From Nemertoderma westbladi (taxonomy: Eukaryota; Xenacoelomorpha; Nemertodermatida; Nemertodermatidae), in NCBI GenBank assembly GCA_032718475.1, contig JAUCBJ010002847.1:1-64000 (forward strand): DNA of 64,000 bases, written 5' to 3'. Below are positions 27,701 to 37,395 of the stretch, piece by piece; position 1 is the first letter of the stretch, and each line of letters begins with the position of its first letter. A program made the position numbers and the translations under genes. The notes beneath the pieces were generated by a model. The model was not told the origin of the DNA. It did not search any database and saw only the letters and a program-made list of their open reading frames with translations.

Positions 27701-30700
27701 ATGCTCCGAAAAGTGACACCAAAGACAGATAGAGAGTACTGATAATTACGTTTATATAATATCGTGTCGGATTTCAGGTCGGATCGGATATTCGTTGCAC
27801 CCTTAATTATGATAACTATACTTTTGCAGGTTGTAACCCAAGGTGCGAAAGATACCGAATTGACAGCATTCTTTCATTATAATCGTGACCATCCCGACAC
27901 AGCTGTTAGTTACGTCGATTTCCCGAAGAACTTTACATATAATCGAACCGTAAAGGAGTGGCAACCACGCAAGAGAGGCTTCACTATTGGCCGTATTCAT
28001 ACCGTGCATCCCCTAGCAGGGGATGAATTCTATCTTAGATTGCTACTTAACCACAACCATAGCAAGGGCAAAATAAGTTTCAAGGTTATTTCTTTTTATG
28101 ATTAACATATCTATAGATTGTATAAATTATTAATTATTTTAAAGTGGACCTTCATTGGATGAACAGCTAGCTCTATTGTAAATGGAGGTAAAAATTGAAC
28201 TCACCACAAGGGGCCCAAGTCTCCCGATAAAAGTTCAGGTATGCTGACCACTACACCATGAAGGCAAGTGTCTGTTGTGGTCTGCATACCTGAACGGTTA
28301 TTGGGAGACAAGGTTTCGAACCCCGCTGGTGGTGGCGAGTTCATTTTTTCGCTCAATTTGTAATAGAGTTATTCATCCAAAGTCCAGTTTAAATTATATA
28401 AATAATACATAAATTATTAAATTAGTTTCAAGGTTATTACTACTATATCTCAGGATACTACTACATCTTACTTACTAAACAAGAGAAAAGTTGTTTTTTT
28501 TTACTATAATTTATATATAACACGTTTAGCGTGTTGTTTATTTTACTTTTATTCAATATTCAGTGTGGATTTTTTTTTAATTATACTTTTAACAAATTTG
28601 AACAAACTTGAAATTAATAACGCAATATATTATTGTGTAGGGTGCTGAACATTGGTCAACTATGGCCGGATCGCATAATGGTGCTCCCGAAATCATTAAT
28701 AATAGGTGGGGTTTTATATTTCAGGATATGTTAACAGTGGATCAGTTCGAGGCAGCAACATACAAGGAAGTATGTCTACGAATTGGCCTCTTAGAAGACG
28801 ACGGTGAATGGGATAGTGTTCTGAGGGAGGCTGATGAGATGAAACTGTGCCATGCAATTCGCAGTTTATTTGTAGTAATTCTAATTCACTGCAATCCCTC
28901 TAATCCATTAGCATTGTTTAACTCACATCAACACGAGTGGACTCACGACTTCAGCCGCCGCTTCCCGAACTCCTCTGTTGATGATATTCGAATTCTACTC
29001 CTCAATGACATACAAACTAAACTACAGGAGAAAGATAAACAACTGAGAGACTTTGGGCTTCCTGCTCCAACTCAGGGAGACATACACCGAGCTTCGGAAA
29101 TTCTACTCTCAGAGAGTCAACCCCATTTCCCTGTCATTATACAGGTTAGAATCCATTTGCAAAATCATTTTGGCGTAGACAACACTTTAAAAAAATGTAA
29201 TTAAAGATCGTCTCAGCTTGGGCCTTGGACATGGACCTCAGAGGTCAAGTAAAACATACTTTGCGCCGCAATGCTTTACTTTTTCCAAAAATATAATGGT
29301 ACCTCATTATTCTAATTTCAAGAAAGAACTAGAGGCTGATTAGGCTTGGGTTTTTGTTAAAATATCCCACCATGGGATCGAACTCGACACCCTTGAGAAC
29401 AAAGATTGGAATAGTATTACTAATAATATTATAATGATATGATGTAATAATAATAATTTTCATTAGAAAGAACCAACAATCCCAATGTGTTCAAATAATA
29501 TGTTTTTATTTTTTATTTAGGATGAGCTAAGTTTGGACTTTGATGAAACAGTACTAGAACACCAATGGAGAATCGCCTTATTAAATGAAGATCAACTCGC
29601 TATTTACAATAAAGTGATGGAATGCATCAATAATAGTACGTTGTTATTTTGCCATATTTTTATCTGTGTTTTTATGTTTTTATAAATAACTTTATATGTA
29701 CAATAAATTTAAAAAAATATGTGCACCAGCAGGAAGGAGTGGTTAATAATAATCACTTTAAAGAACCCATTTTTTTAAATCTATATCATAATTGGGAAAA
29801 TAATTATTTTTTACAGACCAACCTTTAGCCATGTTTATATCGGCTCGCGGGGGGACTGGCAAAACATTTCTACTTAACACGTTGCTAGCAGCATCTCGGA
29901 CTTCAAAGGAACAAACAAATGTGGCTCTTGCTACATCGTCGAGTGCTGTTGCCGCACTTCTACTTTCCAAAGGGCACACATTCCACTCAAGATTTAAGGT
30001 TCCATTAAAGCATAGTGAGACTGAAACCTTTAACTTTTCCACGAACGATGCCACCTTCCAACTTATTGAAATGTCGAAGCTCATAGTTTGGGATGAAGCT
30101 CCAATGATGCACCGCCATCATCTTGAAGGGTTAGATCGAGCTCTCAGAGATGTTACTCGAGAAGACTTACCTTTTGGAGGCAAAATTGTGGTCGGCGTGA
30201 GTGACCGCCAGGTCTTGCCTGTTATTCCTCATGGTTCGAGGTAAGATGTCTCATTTAAATATATAATATGTTAGTATACCCAATTACTCAATTTATTGAT
30301 ATAATAATGCTATTACACAAATGAAACTTCATACTATCGAAGCCAACACTTGCCTTTATATGGATTACACTTATTACAATTATTACAATATATTTTCCAG
30401 AGCTCAAATTACTGATGCGACCTTGCCTAAATCAAATCTTTGGTCAGAGTTCACAGTTTCTGCTCTCAACGAAAATATGAGAGTCGGTAATGATCCAGCG
30501 TTAAAGGATTTTGATCATTTCCTGGAGCAGATGGGCGATGGGCGACTAGAAATCGTTGAGCAGCCGGATTGGGTACGGCTTCCACCCAACTGCGTGTTTC
30601 CCGTCGGAGAAGATCAGGAGAAGTCTCTTGGGGATTTTATAAGGTTAGTCAAATATTAATTTTAAAATTTTACACAAATATAATTTTATATAATTACCGA

Positions 30701-32565
30701 TGTAGACACTGTTAAATGAGCTTTACATGCTCTTGGCTTTATAATATTATCTAAAATTACAGGATATCACCCCATGGTAGGTTATATTATGGCGCTATAT
30801 TATTTCCACAAAATAAGTACTGGATATCTAACAGATTAAGTTTATACTCACTTTAATTTCAAAAAGCAACCTTGGTTTGGTAGATATTTAGGGCACATCA
30901 CATAAGGCACCGCATGGTGATAATAAATAAGTTCATTTCATTCAAGTATGGCGATATTTTCAGATCGCGGACAATTTGCTATTATGTATCGAATTTTATT
31001 TTCCTGTCAAATAACCATTACAGTTTATTTATTGTATCTTTAATGTTTTTTACAGCTTAATATTCCCTGGATTGCCTGATAAACTGGCACTGCCTGCAGA
31101 GGAATGGATTCCTTGGATTTCGGAGCGAGCCATTCTTGCCCCGAGAAATTCAGAGGTTGACAAAATCAACCAGTACATAACATCAAACTACGTCCCCAGT
31201 GAGCAGTCGGTGCTGTACAGCGCCGATTCCACAGAAGTACCGGATGACTTAATGCGGTTCCCAATAGAATTCCTCAACACCCTCACACCACCTGGATTAC
31301 CTCCACATAAACTGGTTCTTAAGGTTATATATTTAATACAGTATACATGTAATAACAATAAATGTAAAAAAATAATATTTAATTTTATTTGTTTAACTAA
31401 TAAGAACCATATTTTTCAAATGAGAATATTACAAGTATCTGCGTTTGCTGTTTGTATTTATATTTAAAATATAATTATTTATTATATGGGAAAAAAAATA
31501 TAACTTTTTTATTATTCTCGAGGCATTTTATTTACCGAGCGTCAGCGTGCTTAATAAAGGGTCGGGATAATATTAAAAAAAAATGTTCTACGTTTTTTTC
31601 CAATGTAATACGTAATTCTATTCTTAAACTTTGTATTTTTTTGTTGCTCAATTCTTTAATTACAACATAGAGCGATATATAATGTTACGAAATAAATTGA
31701 ACTGCACTATTTTACTGTATTGCTTCCATAGTTACAGCGATTCCAATTATTGTACTCTTCAACTCCTGATGCTGCCTTACTCAATGTTAAATAATTTAGT
31801 GTTCTCGAATATTTATTACGTAACTAGAGAGCCGCTTAACAACATAAACCAATATTGGATATTGAGTTCCGTTTTGGAGTTCGCAGACACTAAAGTTGCA
31901 ATAACTTTCGAGTGTGTGAATGGATTTTGTAAATTAGTGCAAACCTTTTCTACGTCGATGCTCTTTCACCACATGTAATAAAATTTAACATTAATATTAT
32001 TATATATTTAAATGAAATTTTTGTTGCAGGAAGGAATGATAGTGATACTTATTCGAAACCTAAATAAACACCAGGGATTGTGTAACGGGACAAGATTAAT
32101 ATTGAATAAGATGTCGAAGTTACTTTTGACATGCACTATAGCTACAGGTAATAATTTATGTAAATTTGTAAAACAATGATAAATACAAAATTGTAAGTGG
32201 TTTCACATATAATTCCTGTTGGTAGTCTCTTATCCGTTATTATTTTTTCACTCACAGGAGACAGAGCCGGTGAACAGGCGTTTATACCTCGGGTAACCTT
32301 AATTACTAACGAGGGCGACTTCCCTCTCCAATGGAAGAGACGTCAATTTCCCGTTCGACCGGCTTTTGCTCTAACCATCAACAAAAGCCAAGGTCAAACA
32401 TTGATGATGGTTGGGTTATGGCTTGTAGAGCCATGCTTTAGCCACGGTCAGCTCTATGTCGGTTCATCCCGTGTTGGACACCCCGACCGCGTTCGGTATG
32501 CCATAAAAGAGAGCGACCATGGTTTGACACGGAATGTTGTGTATCACGAAGCCCTTCTTTTCTAG
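20639..32565 (+). CDS. Helitron Rep/helicase (15 exons, one frameshift)
   Basis: The protein combines a replication-initiator nuclease and a PIF1-type helicase, the two activities by which Helitrons transpose through rolling circles. Exons inferred from GT-AG sites and family order: 20639-21103, 21599-21773, 22704-22949, 23087-23476, 24077-24320, 24556-24786, 26289-27182, 27830-28084, 28725-29144, 29521-29635, 29817-30240, 30401-30643, 31056-31323, 32030-32147, 32258-32565. Phases agree at every junction I checked, giving about 1,600 residues. The start was placed at ATG 20639 (MPPKKRLRF), not at the upstream TTG. A net one-base loss near 24590-24600 in exon 6 shifts the frame and causes an early stop, so this copy should yield only an N-terminal fragment. 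Metal-binding, tyrosine and ATPase motifs are otherwise present. Exon boundaries are by eye. Confidence 0.85.
21378..21462. repeat. 42-bp tandem duplication in intron 1
   Basis: AGATATTATTAAAAAATACA and the following bases up to GATTGATAT occur twice, at 21381 and 21423. Confidence 0.9.
22142..22640. mobile_element. Foldback pair of poly-G-tailed elements in intron 2
   Basis: Arms of about 200 bp at 22142-22340 and 22430-22632 are reverse complements. Both contain ACTCTCAAAAATAAAACTG, the core TTTATTGTTTTGGTT and TAATTTAACATTGAG. The outer ends read GATCCCTCTCCAGG and CCTGGAGAGGGAT. Poly-G (22411-22430) and poly-C (22649-22668) runs sit at the inner junction and outside. It is either a MITE with long inverted ends or two copies inserted face to face. 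Confidence 0.75.
22704..23476 (+). CDS. Helitron gene exons 3-4: zinc motif and N-terminal domain
   Basis: Exon 3 (22704-22949) encodes STCKFCNAVRWPDEVV followed by MCCSGGKV, the conserved CxxC...CC..GKV pattern of Helitron proteins, thought to bind zinc. It is followed by the L.......VFRALWTGDT segment. Exon 4 (23087-23476) encodes the start of the Helitron_like_N domain, including FSQLYVLDPELANNELQLRF and LLKICNPYVKDFRTA. The frame runs through with a one-base split codon at each boundary. A possible exon at 23635-23690 has no family match and is better read as intron. Confidence 0.85.
23690..23950 (-). mobile_element. Degraded poly-G-family element in intron 4
   Basis: AACAGCTGATTAC, AAATAAAACTGTAACC, TTTATTGTTTTGGTT and TAATTTAACATTGAGGC appear in the same order as in other family members. 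Confidence 0.65.
24077..24786 (+). CDS. Helitron gene exons 5-6: end of N-terminal domain, with frameshift
   Basis: Exon 5 (24077-24320) reads VVMEDREYRRRDFVLILRG and later FVIFFPTGCDGWHPGL, matching the family's conserved block. Exon 6 (24556-24786) begins in frame with GSRLYQEYLASL, but the expected continuation AKIENQSLYYFATNQSKLRA through VILPPSHIGSPRYMHAHYQ lies in a frame offset by a net minus one (or plus two) bases. The break is between about 24586 and 24602. Read without correction the protein ends at a TGA about 50 codons later. No other frame break was found in the gene, so the lesion may be young. Confidence 0.8.
24955..25330. repeat. Interspersed repeat in intron 6 (partner at 31500-31850)
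   Basis: About 370 bp (from TTTTATTTACTGAGTTTCAGC through AAATTGAACTGCAGTATTTTA to TAGAGAGCCGCTTAACTACA, quoted in parts) matches 31500-31850 in the same orientation with moderate divergence. An adjoining piece at 25435-25600 (AGTTAGTTCCACCTCCCTCC) matches 47145-47310. An inverted repeat GGAACATTTTGTTTATT lies at 25737 and 25846. No gene. Confidence 0.7.
26289..27182 (+). CDS. Helitron gene exon 7: Rep (HUH) nuclease domain
   Basis: This exon carries the single-strand nuclease that nicks and rejoins Helitron ends. Motif 1 is FITITCNTNWPEI. Motif 2, the metal-binding HUH, is GLPHAH with His codons at 26538-26540 and 26544-26546. Motif 3 is VKYLFKYIHKGGD with the two candidate catalytic tyrosines at 26958-26960 and 26970-26972. 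All residues expected for activity are present. The exon is 298 codons and joins phase 0 at both ends. A 20-base G run occurs in the preceding intron near 26025-26043. Confidence 0.9.
27830..29144 (+). CDS. Helitron gene exons 8-9: linker between Rep and helicase
   Basis: Exon 8 (27830-28084) encodes TELTAFFHYNRDHPD, IGRIHTVHPLAGDEFYLRLL and ends GKISFK. Exon 9 (28725-29144) resumes DMLTVDQFEAATYKEVCLRI and GLLEDDGEWD, then LCHAIRSLFVVILIHCNPSN. This order is conserved in Helitron and PIF1-like proteins. The acceptor at 28724 was chosen over upstream ATGs because it restores the family's continuous block. The intron between them holds a foldback element. Confidence 0.85.
28138..28397. mobile_element. 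Foldback element with tRNA-like segment, intron 8
   Basis: The outer arms AAGTGGACCTTCATTGGATG (28143) and TTCATCCAAAGTCCAGTTT (28372-28391) are inverted, as are inner parts AAAATTGAACTCACCAC and GGCGAGTTCATTTTTT. Each arm contains a tRNA-like piece (minus: GGTGTAGTGGTCAGCATACC; plus: GTGGTCTGCATACCTGAACG, then GTTTCGAACCCCG). It looks like two oppositely oriented tRNA-derived SINE copies or a MITE that captured one. Confidence 0.65.
29521..30643 (+). CDS. Helitron gene exons 10-12: helicase motifs I-III
   Basis: Exon 10 (29521-29635) encodes the segment LLNEDQLAIYNKVME. Exon 11 (29817-30240) has Walker A GGTGKT (29849-29866), motif Ia ATSSSAVAALLL and Walker B VWDEAPM (DE codons at 30092-30097). 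The motif III block reads GGKIVVGVSDRQVLPVI where relatives have a GDFRQ core, one residue shorter with substitutions, so ATP-coupled activity may be weakened even apart from the frameshift. Exon 12 (30401-30643) contains LNENMRVGNDPALKDFDHFL, typical of motif IV surroundings. Confidence 0.85.
31056..32565 (+). CDS. Helitron gene exons 13-15: C-terminal helicase lobe
   Basis: Exon 13 (31056-31323) includes AILAPRNSEVDKINQYI and LTPPGLPPHKLVLK. Exon 14 (32030-32147) has EGMIVILIRNLNKHQGLCNG, the conserved RNL...GLCNGTR block. Exon 15 (32258-32565) has FIPRVTL, QFPVRPAFALTINKSQGQTL (motif V) and FSHGQLYVGSSRV (motif VI), ending FLF at TAG 32563-32565. These are the hallmarks of PIF1-type helicases in Helitrons. 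All three exons are open. Confidence 0.85.
31500..31850. repeat. Interspersed repeat in intron 13
   Basis: Second member of the repeat at 24955-25330, with the same ATTGCTTCCATAGTTAC and GTGTTCTCGAATATTTATTA blocks. The open frames here belong to the repeat. Confidence 0.7.
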
Positions 32566-32809
32566 AGCTGACATTAATTTACATCCAAATAAACTAATCA
32601 ACTCGTTCATCATTGATACGTCTTTATTGAAAAATTATAAAATTGTGCAATTTTTTCTTTATTTATTTATAATATAATTTTAATGAATCAAACATGATGG
32701 CAAATTTCTTAAAGTTATATTTTCATTAATTTGCTTTAAGTTTTATTTTGAGTATGAAGAATTGGGTATAGAATTGGCTGTAAATTGTGTGATGATTTCA
32801 GGGTCGGTG

Positions 32810-33060
32810 GGGGGGGGGGAGGGGGGGGGGGGGGGGGGGCTGTACGCGTATTCCGATCTCAGCGAATTAATAATATTATGTCTCAATGTTAAATTATCTA
32901 TTTAGGTAAAGGAGCAAGTTACAGTGCAATGTTTTTATAACCAAAAACAATAAACGATGGTCAATATTAATAGCACAGGTTACAGTTTTATTTTTGGGAG
33001 TATTCGTGGTTATTTACATGCATTTATTTCCCTTGGAGCGGGATGAATTTTGATGGCCGC
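32810..33060 (+). mobile_element. Poly-G-tailed MITE-like element, 3' of the Helitron gene
   Basis: G-rich run 32810-32840, then CTGTACGCG, GAATTAATAATATTATGTC, AACCAAAAACAATAAAC and ACAGTTTTATTTTTGGGAG, parallel to the other copies. Confidence 0.75.
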
Positions 33061-33900
33061 AAGAATCCCTTCCCTCCCTATATGCTGATCTGCATCTCAT
33101 TTAAGTCTCATTTACTTTTCACGTCCATGTTGTTTGTCTGTTACATTATATTTTCATTAGAAAAGGTCTCGCCCAAACTCGTTGCAAAGTAATACTCAGA
33201 GCCGTCTGAAGTTCCACCGTCCGCCGCTAGAGGGCGAATTGTCCGATAGTGAAAACCTGATCTCATTTGGTTGTTTTTAATGCTTTGGTAGCTATTTACT
33301 ACACCATAGGCTGTATCTTTACGGAGTCGCAGTGTCTTCTACAATTCCCCAGTCTACCACTAGAGGGCAAATGTCTGGAAGTGAACATATTCTTCAACTT
33401 TGTTATTTAAAATCAGTTTGGACTGAAACTTCGTAGGCATCTACTACAGCATAGGCTGTATCTTTATGGAGTCACAGAATTGTCTACAGTTCCCCAATCT
33501 ACCGCTATTAGGGGATGAAATGTCTGAAAAGAGGAAACCTACAATTTTGTTGTTTATGAATGCTTTTTTGCTGATACTTGGCACTTGGCAGAGGACTACA
33601 GTACTACACATAGTCTTCGTGTTTGGGGAGGACGCTAACCAGTGCAGAATTATGCAATCTGCCACTAGGGGGCGAAATGTCTGAAATTAAAACCTTCCAT
33701 TTTAATACGATAGAGTTGCTGCAGTGACCTACTGCACTATAGGTTTTGTTTGCGAGGACGCTAACCACTACTGTGCAGTTATGCAGTTTTCCACTAAGGG
33801 GAAAATATCACACACAGTTAAAACCTTTTCCCATTTTATTATTTGTAATCCATTGGAGGTGTTACTTGGTAGGTATCTACTACAACATAAAGCCTTATGT

Positions 33901-35048
33901 GGGGCGAGCGACGAAAGTAAGCGAGCTTAGCATACAGGTACCACTAACTCAATCGGTGTGTCTGTTGCTCTGTCGTTCTGTTGTCTGTCGTTCTGTCGTG
34001 TCCAATTTTAAACGTTAATAACTCAGCCAAATGTTAATGAAATTTAACCAAACTTGGTACACATGTAGTCTGGCCAAAGTTTAGAAATTTTCCAAGTTGA
34101 ATTTGCGTGGGGTCTTCGTGCAGCATCTGTGTAACTGTCTTACAGTTATAATAAATTAATCTACCCAAAAATTATTAGGCTTGGCATCAGCTGGTTGCTA
34201 GGAGACTACAGGATTACAGTACGGTACCGGTACTGTTAACTGTTACAGTGGTACAGAGTTACCGGTACCGTCTTCAGGTCGTTGGTCGTTGGCAAGGCCA
34301 TCTAAACAACTTCTTCATCTAAACAGCTTCCGACAGTCCGATGTATCTGGACCCGAGCAGCCGAGTGGCATCAAGATGCGATTAACTGAGGAATAAATAC
34401 TACGGAATTGCTTGCTTGTCAGTAAGATTATATTTACTACACTGGGAATACGGCGGTCGGTCGGATCGTAATGCGGGCCACTGCCAAGTTCCTCATGCCT
34501 CACTCAGGCCACCCACCTTGGAGTGCGGTGGGAAGAGTCCGACTTACGTCGACGACTGGACGAATCGACGAGGATTGCGATTTGGGTTTAGCGGCGGCCC
34601 GGACAGCCGGATCCTGGGATCGCCTGGGGGAAATTGTTGAAAGTCGGGCAGACGTGTATCGTACCGGATTACGTTCTCTGCCACGCGAAAGTGTGAGGCG
34701 AATTCGTTGTCGAATTGGGTCGGAAGCTGCGGGAATTCTACTGTTCTACGGGAATAAACCGCAGCTGTCCGGTGACTACGGACGGATACTGGGATGAGCA
34801 GGTATTTCGATCGAGTTTCTCGTATTCTCGATTTTCTCGAATTCTCGATATTTCCTATAAACCACATGGCTTCGCATATTGAACGTGTGATTGGAAATAA
34901 GTTGGGCTGAACACGTACTGTCCCCCTTTCTTTGATTGATTGTCGGTATGGTTAAATTTCTCAAATACTGATTTTGTGATACAGTCGCTCAATTTTAATT
35001 TGTATCTCATAATTGGGCCTCGTCCTGCGCGAAGGCCCCACGAACGTG
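33901..35048 (+). mobile_element. Element Z1, inserted in Helitron E
   Basis: Compared with D and F, which read ...CCTTATGTTTATTATTG without interruption, E has 1.15 kb inserted after ATGT. It starts GTGGGGCGAGCGACGAAAG and ends GCGCGAAGGCCCCACGAACG. GTGGGGC and GCCCCAC form a short inverted end. The 3' end has a hairpin GGGCCTCG...CGAAGGCCC. TGT is present on both sides, so the target duplication is at most 3 bp. A GC-rich gene-like stretch (34320-34800) is carried inside. The family is not one I recognise; the 3' hairpin suggests a Helentron-like element. Confidence 0.75.
34320..34800 (+). other. GC-rich, gene-like passenger in element Z1
   Basis: About 480 bp with markedly higher GC than the surrounding Z sequence. 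The plus frame 34471-34797 (108 codons, including RLGEIVESRADVYRTGLRSL and GSEAAGILLFYGNKPQLSGD) and the minus frame 34544-34867 are both open. I cannot match either to a family. Absence of this stretch from other Z copies makes it a candidate captured host fragment. Confidence 0.4.
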
Positions 35049-35209
35049 TTTATTATTGTATGTAGCTGCAACTAAAACGGGATCAGTCTGTTAGTCTTAT
35101 GTAAAGTTTTGTTAAGTTAATTAATTAATTTATTTATGTTTGATATTGTCCATTGATTGATTGACTGTATAGACTAGAAAGCCGTGGCCGAAGGCCACGG
35201 GCTTTCTAG

Positions 35210-36849
35210 TCTATCTATATATATAAATATCCTCTGTCTGTCTGTGAGTCTATGAGTCTGTGAGTCTGTCCAATCTATACGCTCCGACACACATGCACCA
35301 ATCTGAGCAAATGATACATCGATCGAAAGCTCTCGTCCTGAGCACATAAACTATCGCTATCTCGAGGCTAATTTTACGCTTATGCTTGAGTGAATGCGTA
35401 TTTTGTATTCGCTGCAACATGTTGTGTGACAAAATCTCAAAGTGATTCGAATATTCCTTTTGGCAGTACAGGCCTGGCAAAGCTGAGAGTTAGTTAGAAA
35501 GGCAGCTAGCTACTTGCAGACCAATCATATCTTGAGGTGGCCTGCAGGCAGGCTGGGTTGGTTAAGTAGTAATCTCAATAAATAAATAGGACCCAGCAGG
35601 AGAGTGGATTGGAACTACTGTGATTGGTTCTTGACTTACATTGGTAAGAACAAGCAGTAAATCTTAGATTAGTTTTTTTCAGTTCACATGTTTATAATCA
35701 TAAACACAAAATGATTCAATTATTCCTTTTTGCAATGTACGGGATGGGTGCTAGCGAGGTAGGCCTAGCAGGTCGTCAGTCCGTCATCCTACAAGTTGTA
35801 GGTGCGTGCATCTATATGATGCAGACCATCCTGAGCCCATGAACATGAATTGTAAAGGCTATCTCGAGGCTGATTTTTTACACATTTACTTGATACTTGC
35901 ATGAATGTGTATTGGAGGTAAAATTGCATTATTCTGCAGTTGTTTTGTTATCGGACAAATTACAGGTCAGCAAGCAGGAAATTATAACAGCAGTTATTGC
36001 ATCATCGTAACCACTCTGTTCTAACTGACACTTTGCAGAAGAAATTCTACCTGACCATAGCTGCGTGTTGGGAGGACGCCGACCAGTTTGCGGTTCTTCA
36101 GTCTGCCACTAGGAGGCGAAATGTCTGAAAGTGAAAATCTTATCCTATTTTGTTATTAATAATGATTTTTAGCTGATACTGAGGTCCTTTACACAATATG
36201 TTTATAATGTTTTTTTGCTGATACCAAGCAGAGTATACTACACCGTAGGGTGTGTATTTGGGGAGACGATGACCAATCTACAGTTCCCCAGTCTGCCGCT
36301 ATTAGGGGATGAAATGTCTGAATGAGGAAACCTGCAATTTTGTTGTTTATGAATGCTTTTTTGATGATACTTGGCACTTGGCAGAGGACTACTACACCAT
36401 AGTCTTCGTGTTTGGGGAGGAAGCTAACAAGTGCAGAATTATGCAGTCTGCCACTAGGGGGCGAAATGTCTGAAATTAAAACCTTCTATTTTAATATGAT
36501 AGAGTTGCTGCAGTGACCTACTGCACTATACAGTAGGTTGTGTTTGCGAGGACGCTAACCACTACTCTGCAGTTATACAGTTTTCCAGGGGAAAATATCA
36601 CACACAGTTGAAACCTTTTCCCATTTTATTATTTGTAATCCATTGGAGGTGTTACTTGGTAGGTATCTACTACAACATAAAGCCTTATGTTTATTATTGT
36701 ATATAGCTGCAACTAAATCGGAATCAGTCTGTTAGTCTTATGTAAAGTTTTGTTAAGATTTATGTTTGATATTGTCCATTGATTGATTGACTGTATCTAT
36801 AGAAGCTTGTGAACTAGAAAGCCGTGGCCGAAGGCCACGGGCTTTCTAG
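35210..36849 (+). mobile_element. Helitron F (non-autonomous, near-copy of D)
   Basis: Starts with two TCTA units and TATATATAAATATCC directly after the CTAG of E, and ends in the D-type hairpin at 36812-36849 followed by a T. It is nearly collinear with D over its whole length, with small deletions (for example after TGTTAAG near 36758 and at 36590). No coding capacity. Confidence 0.85.
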
Positions 36850-37395
36850 TAACTGTATAAAGATCGTCAGTCTGCGTTTAGGAAAAATATTTTATAACAA
36901 AACAGGACAAGCGACGAGCGCAACGAGGCATATAATGAAGACGAGTACTGCGTTGACTAAATTATTATATAAACCACCTGGCTTCACATATTGATCGCAT
37001 CCCTAGTTATTATTATTATAAAGAACGTCCTAGCCTGCGTTTAAGAAATATATTTAAATACAAAACAGGACGAACGCAACGAGGCTTATAATGAATACGA
37101 GTACTGCTTTTATTATATTCCTATAAACCACCTGGCTTTGCATATTGAACGTGCGATTGGAAATAAGTTCGTGCTACCCTTCCGTGGGTGGTAGATGTCG
37201 CGGTTATGTATTGGTGGTTGGGAAGGGTGGGGGGGGGGGGGGGATTAAAAGGGGTGAACACGTACTGTCCCCCTTTCTTTGATTGATTGGTGGTGTGGGT
37301 AAATTTCTCAAAACCTGATTTTGTGATTCAGTCGCTCAATTTTAATTTGTATCTCATAACTGGGCCTCGTGCTGCGCGAAGGCCCCACCAACGTG
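36850..37395 (+). mobile_element. Element Z 3'-end fragments (two in tandem)
   Basis: Two partial copies of the Z 3' region: about 36880-37008 and 37009-37395. Both contain AAACAGGAC...CGCAACGAGGC and ACGAGTACTGC, and the second ends with GCGCGAAGGCCCCACCAACG. The second has a poly-G run (37228-37243) and CACGTACTGTCCCCCTTTC as in Z1 and Z2. Confidence 0.7.

Larger units (their letters stand above)
19272..35209 (+). mobile_element. Helitron E, autonomous-type, about 15.9 kb
   Basis: Bounded on the left by the CTAG of D and the start TCTATATATATAAATATCC, and on the right by a D-type hairpin ending CTAG (35173-35209), after which F starts. It contains the complete Rep/helicase gene at 20639-32565. 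Introns hold several younger insertions: foldback elements at 22142-22640 and 28138-28397, a repeat shared by two introns, and poly-G elements. The 3' part (33150-33440) has B/C-type sequence before D-type sequence. A separate 1.15-kb element (Z1, 33901-35048) lies just before the 3' end. D and F show the uninterrupted sequence at that site. Confidence 0.85.

Noticed and set aside
29758-30084. 108-codon minus-strand frame
   Set aside because: Opposite strand of the helicase Walker A exon.
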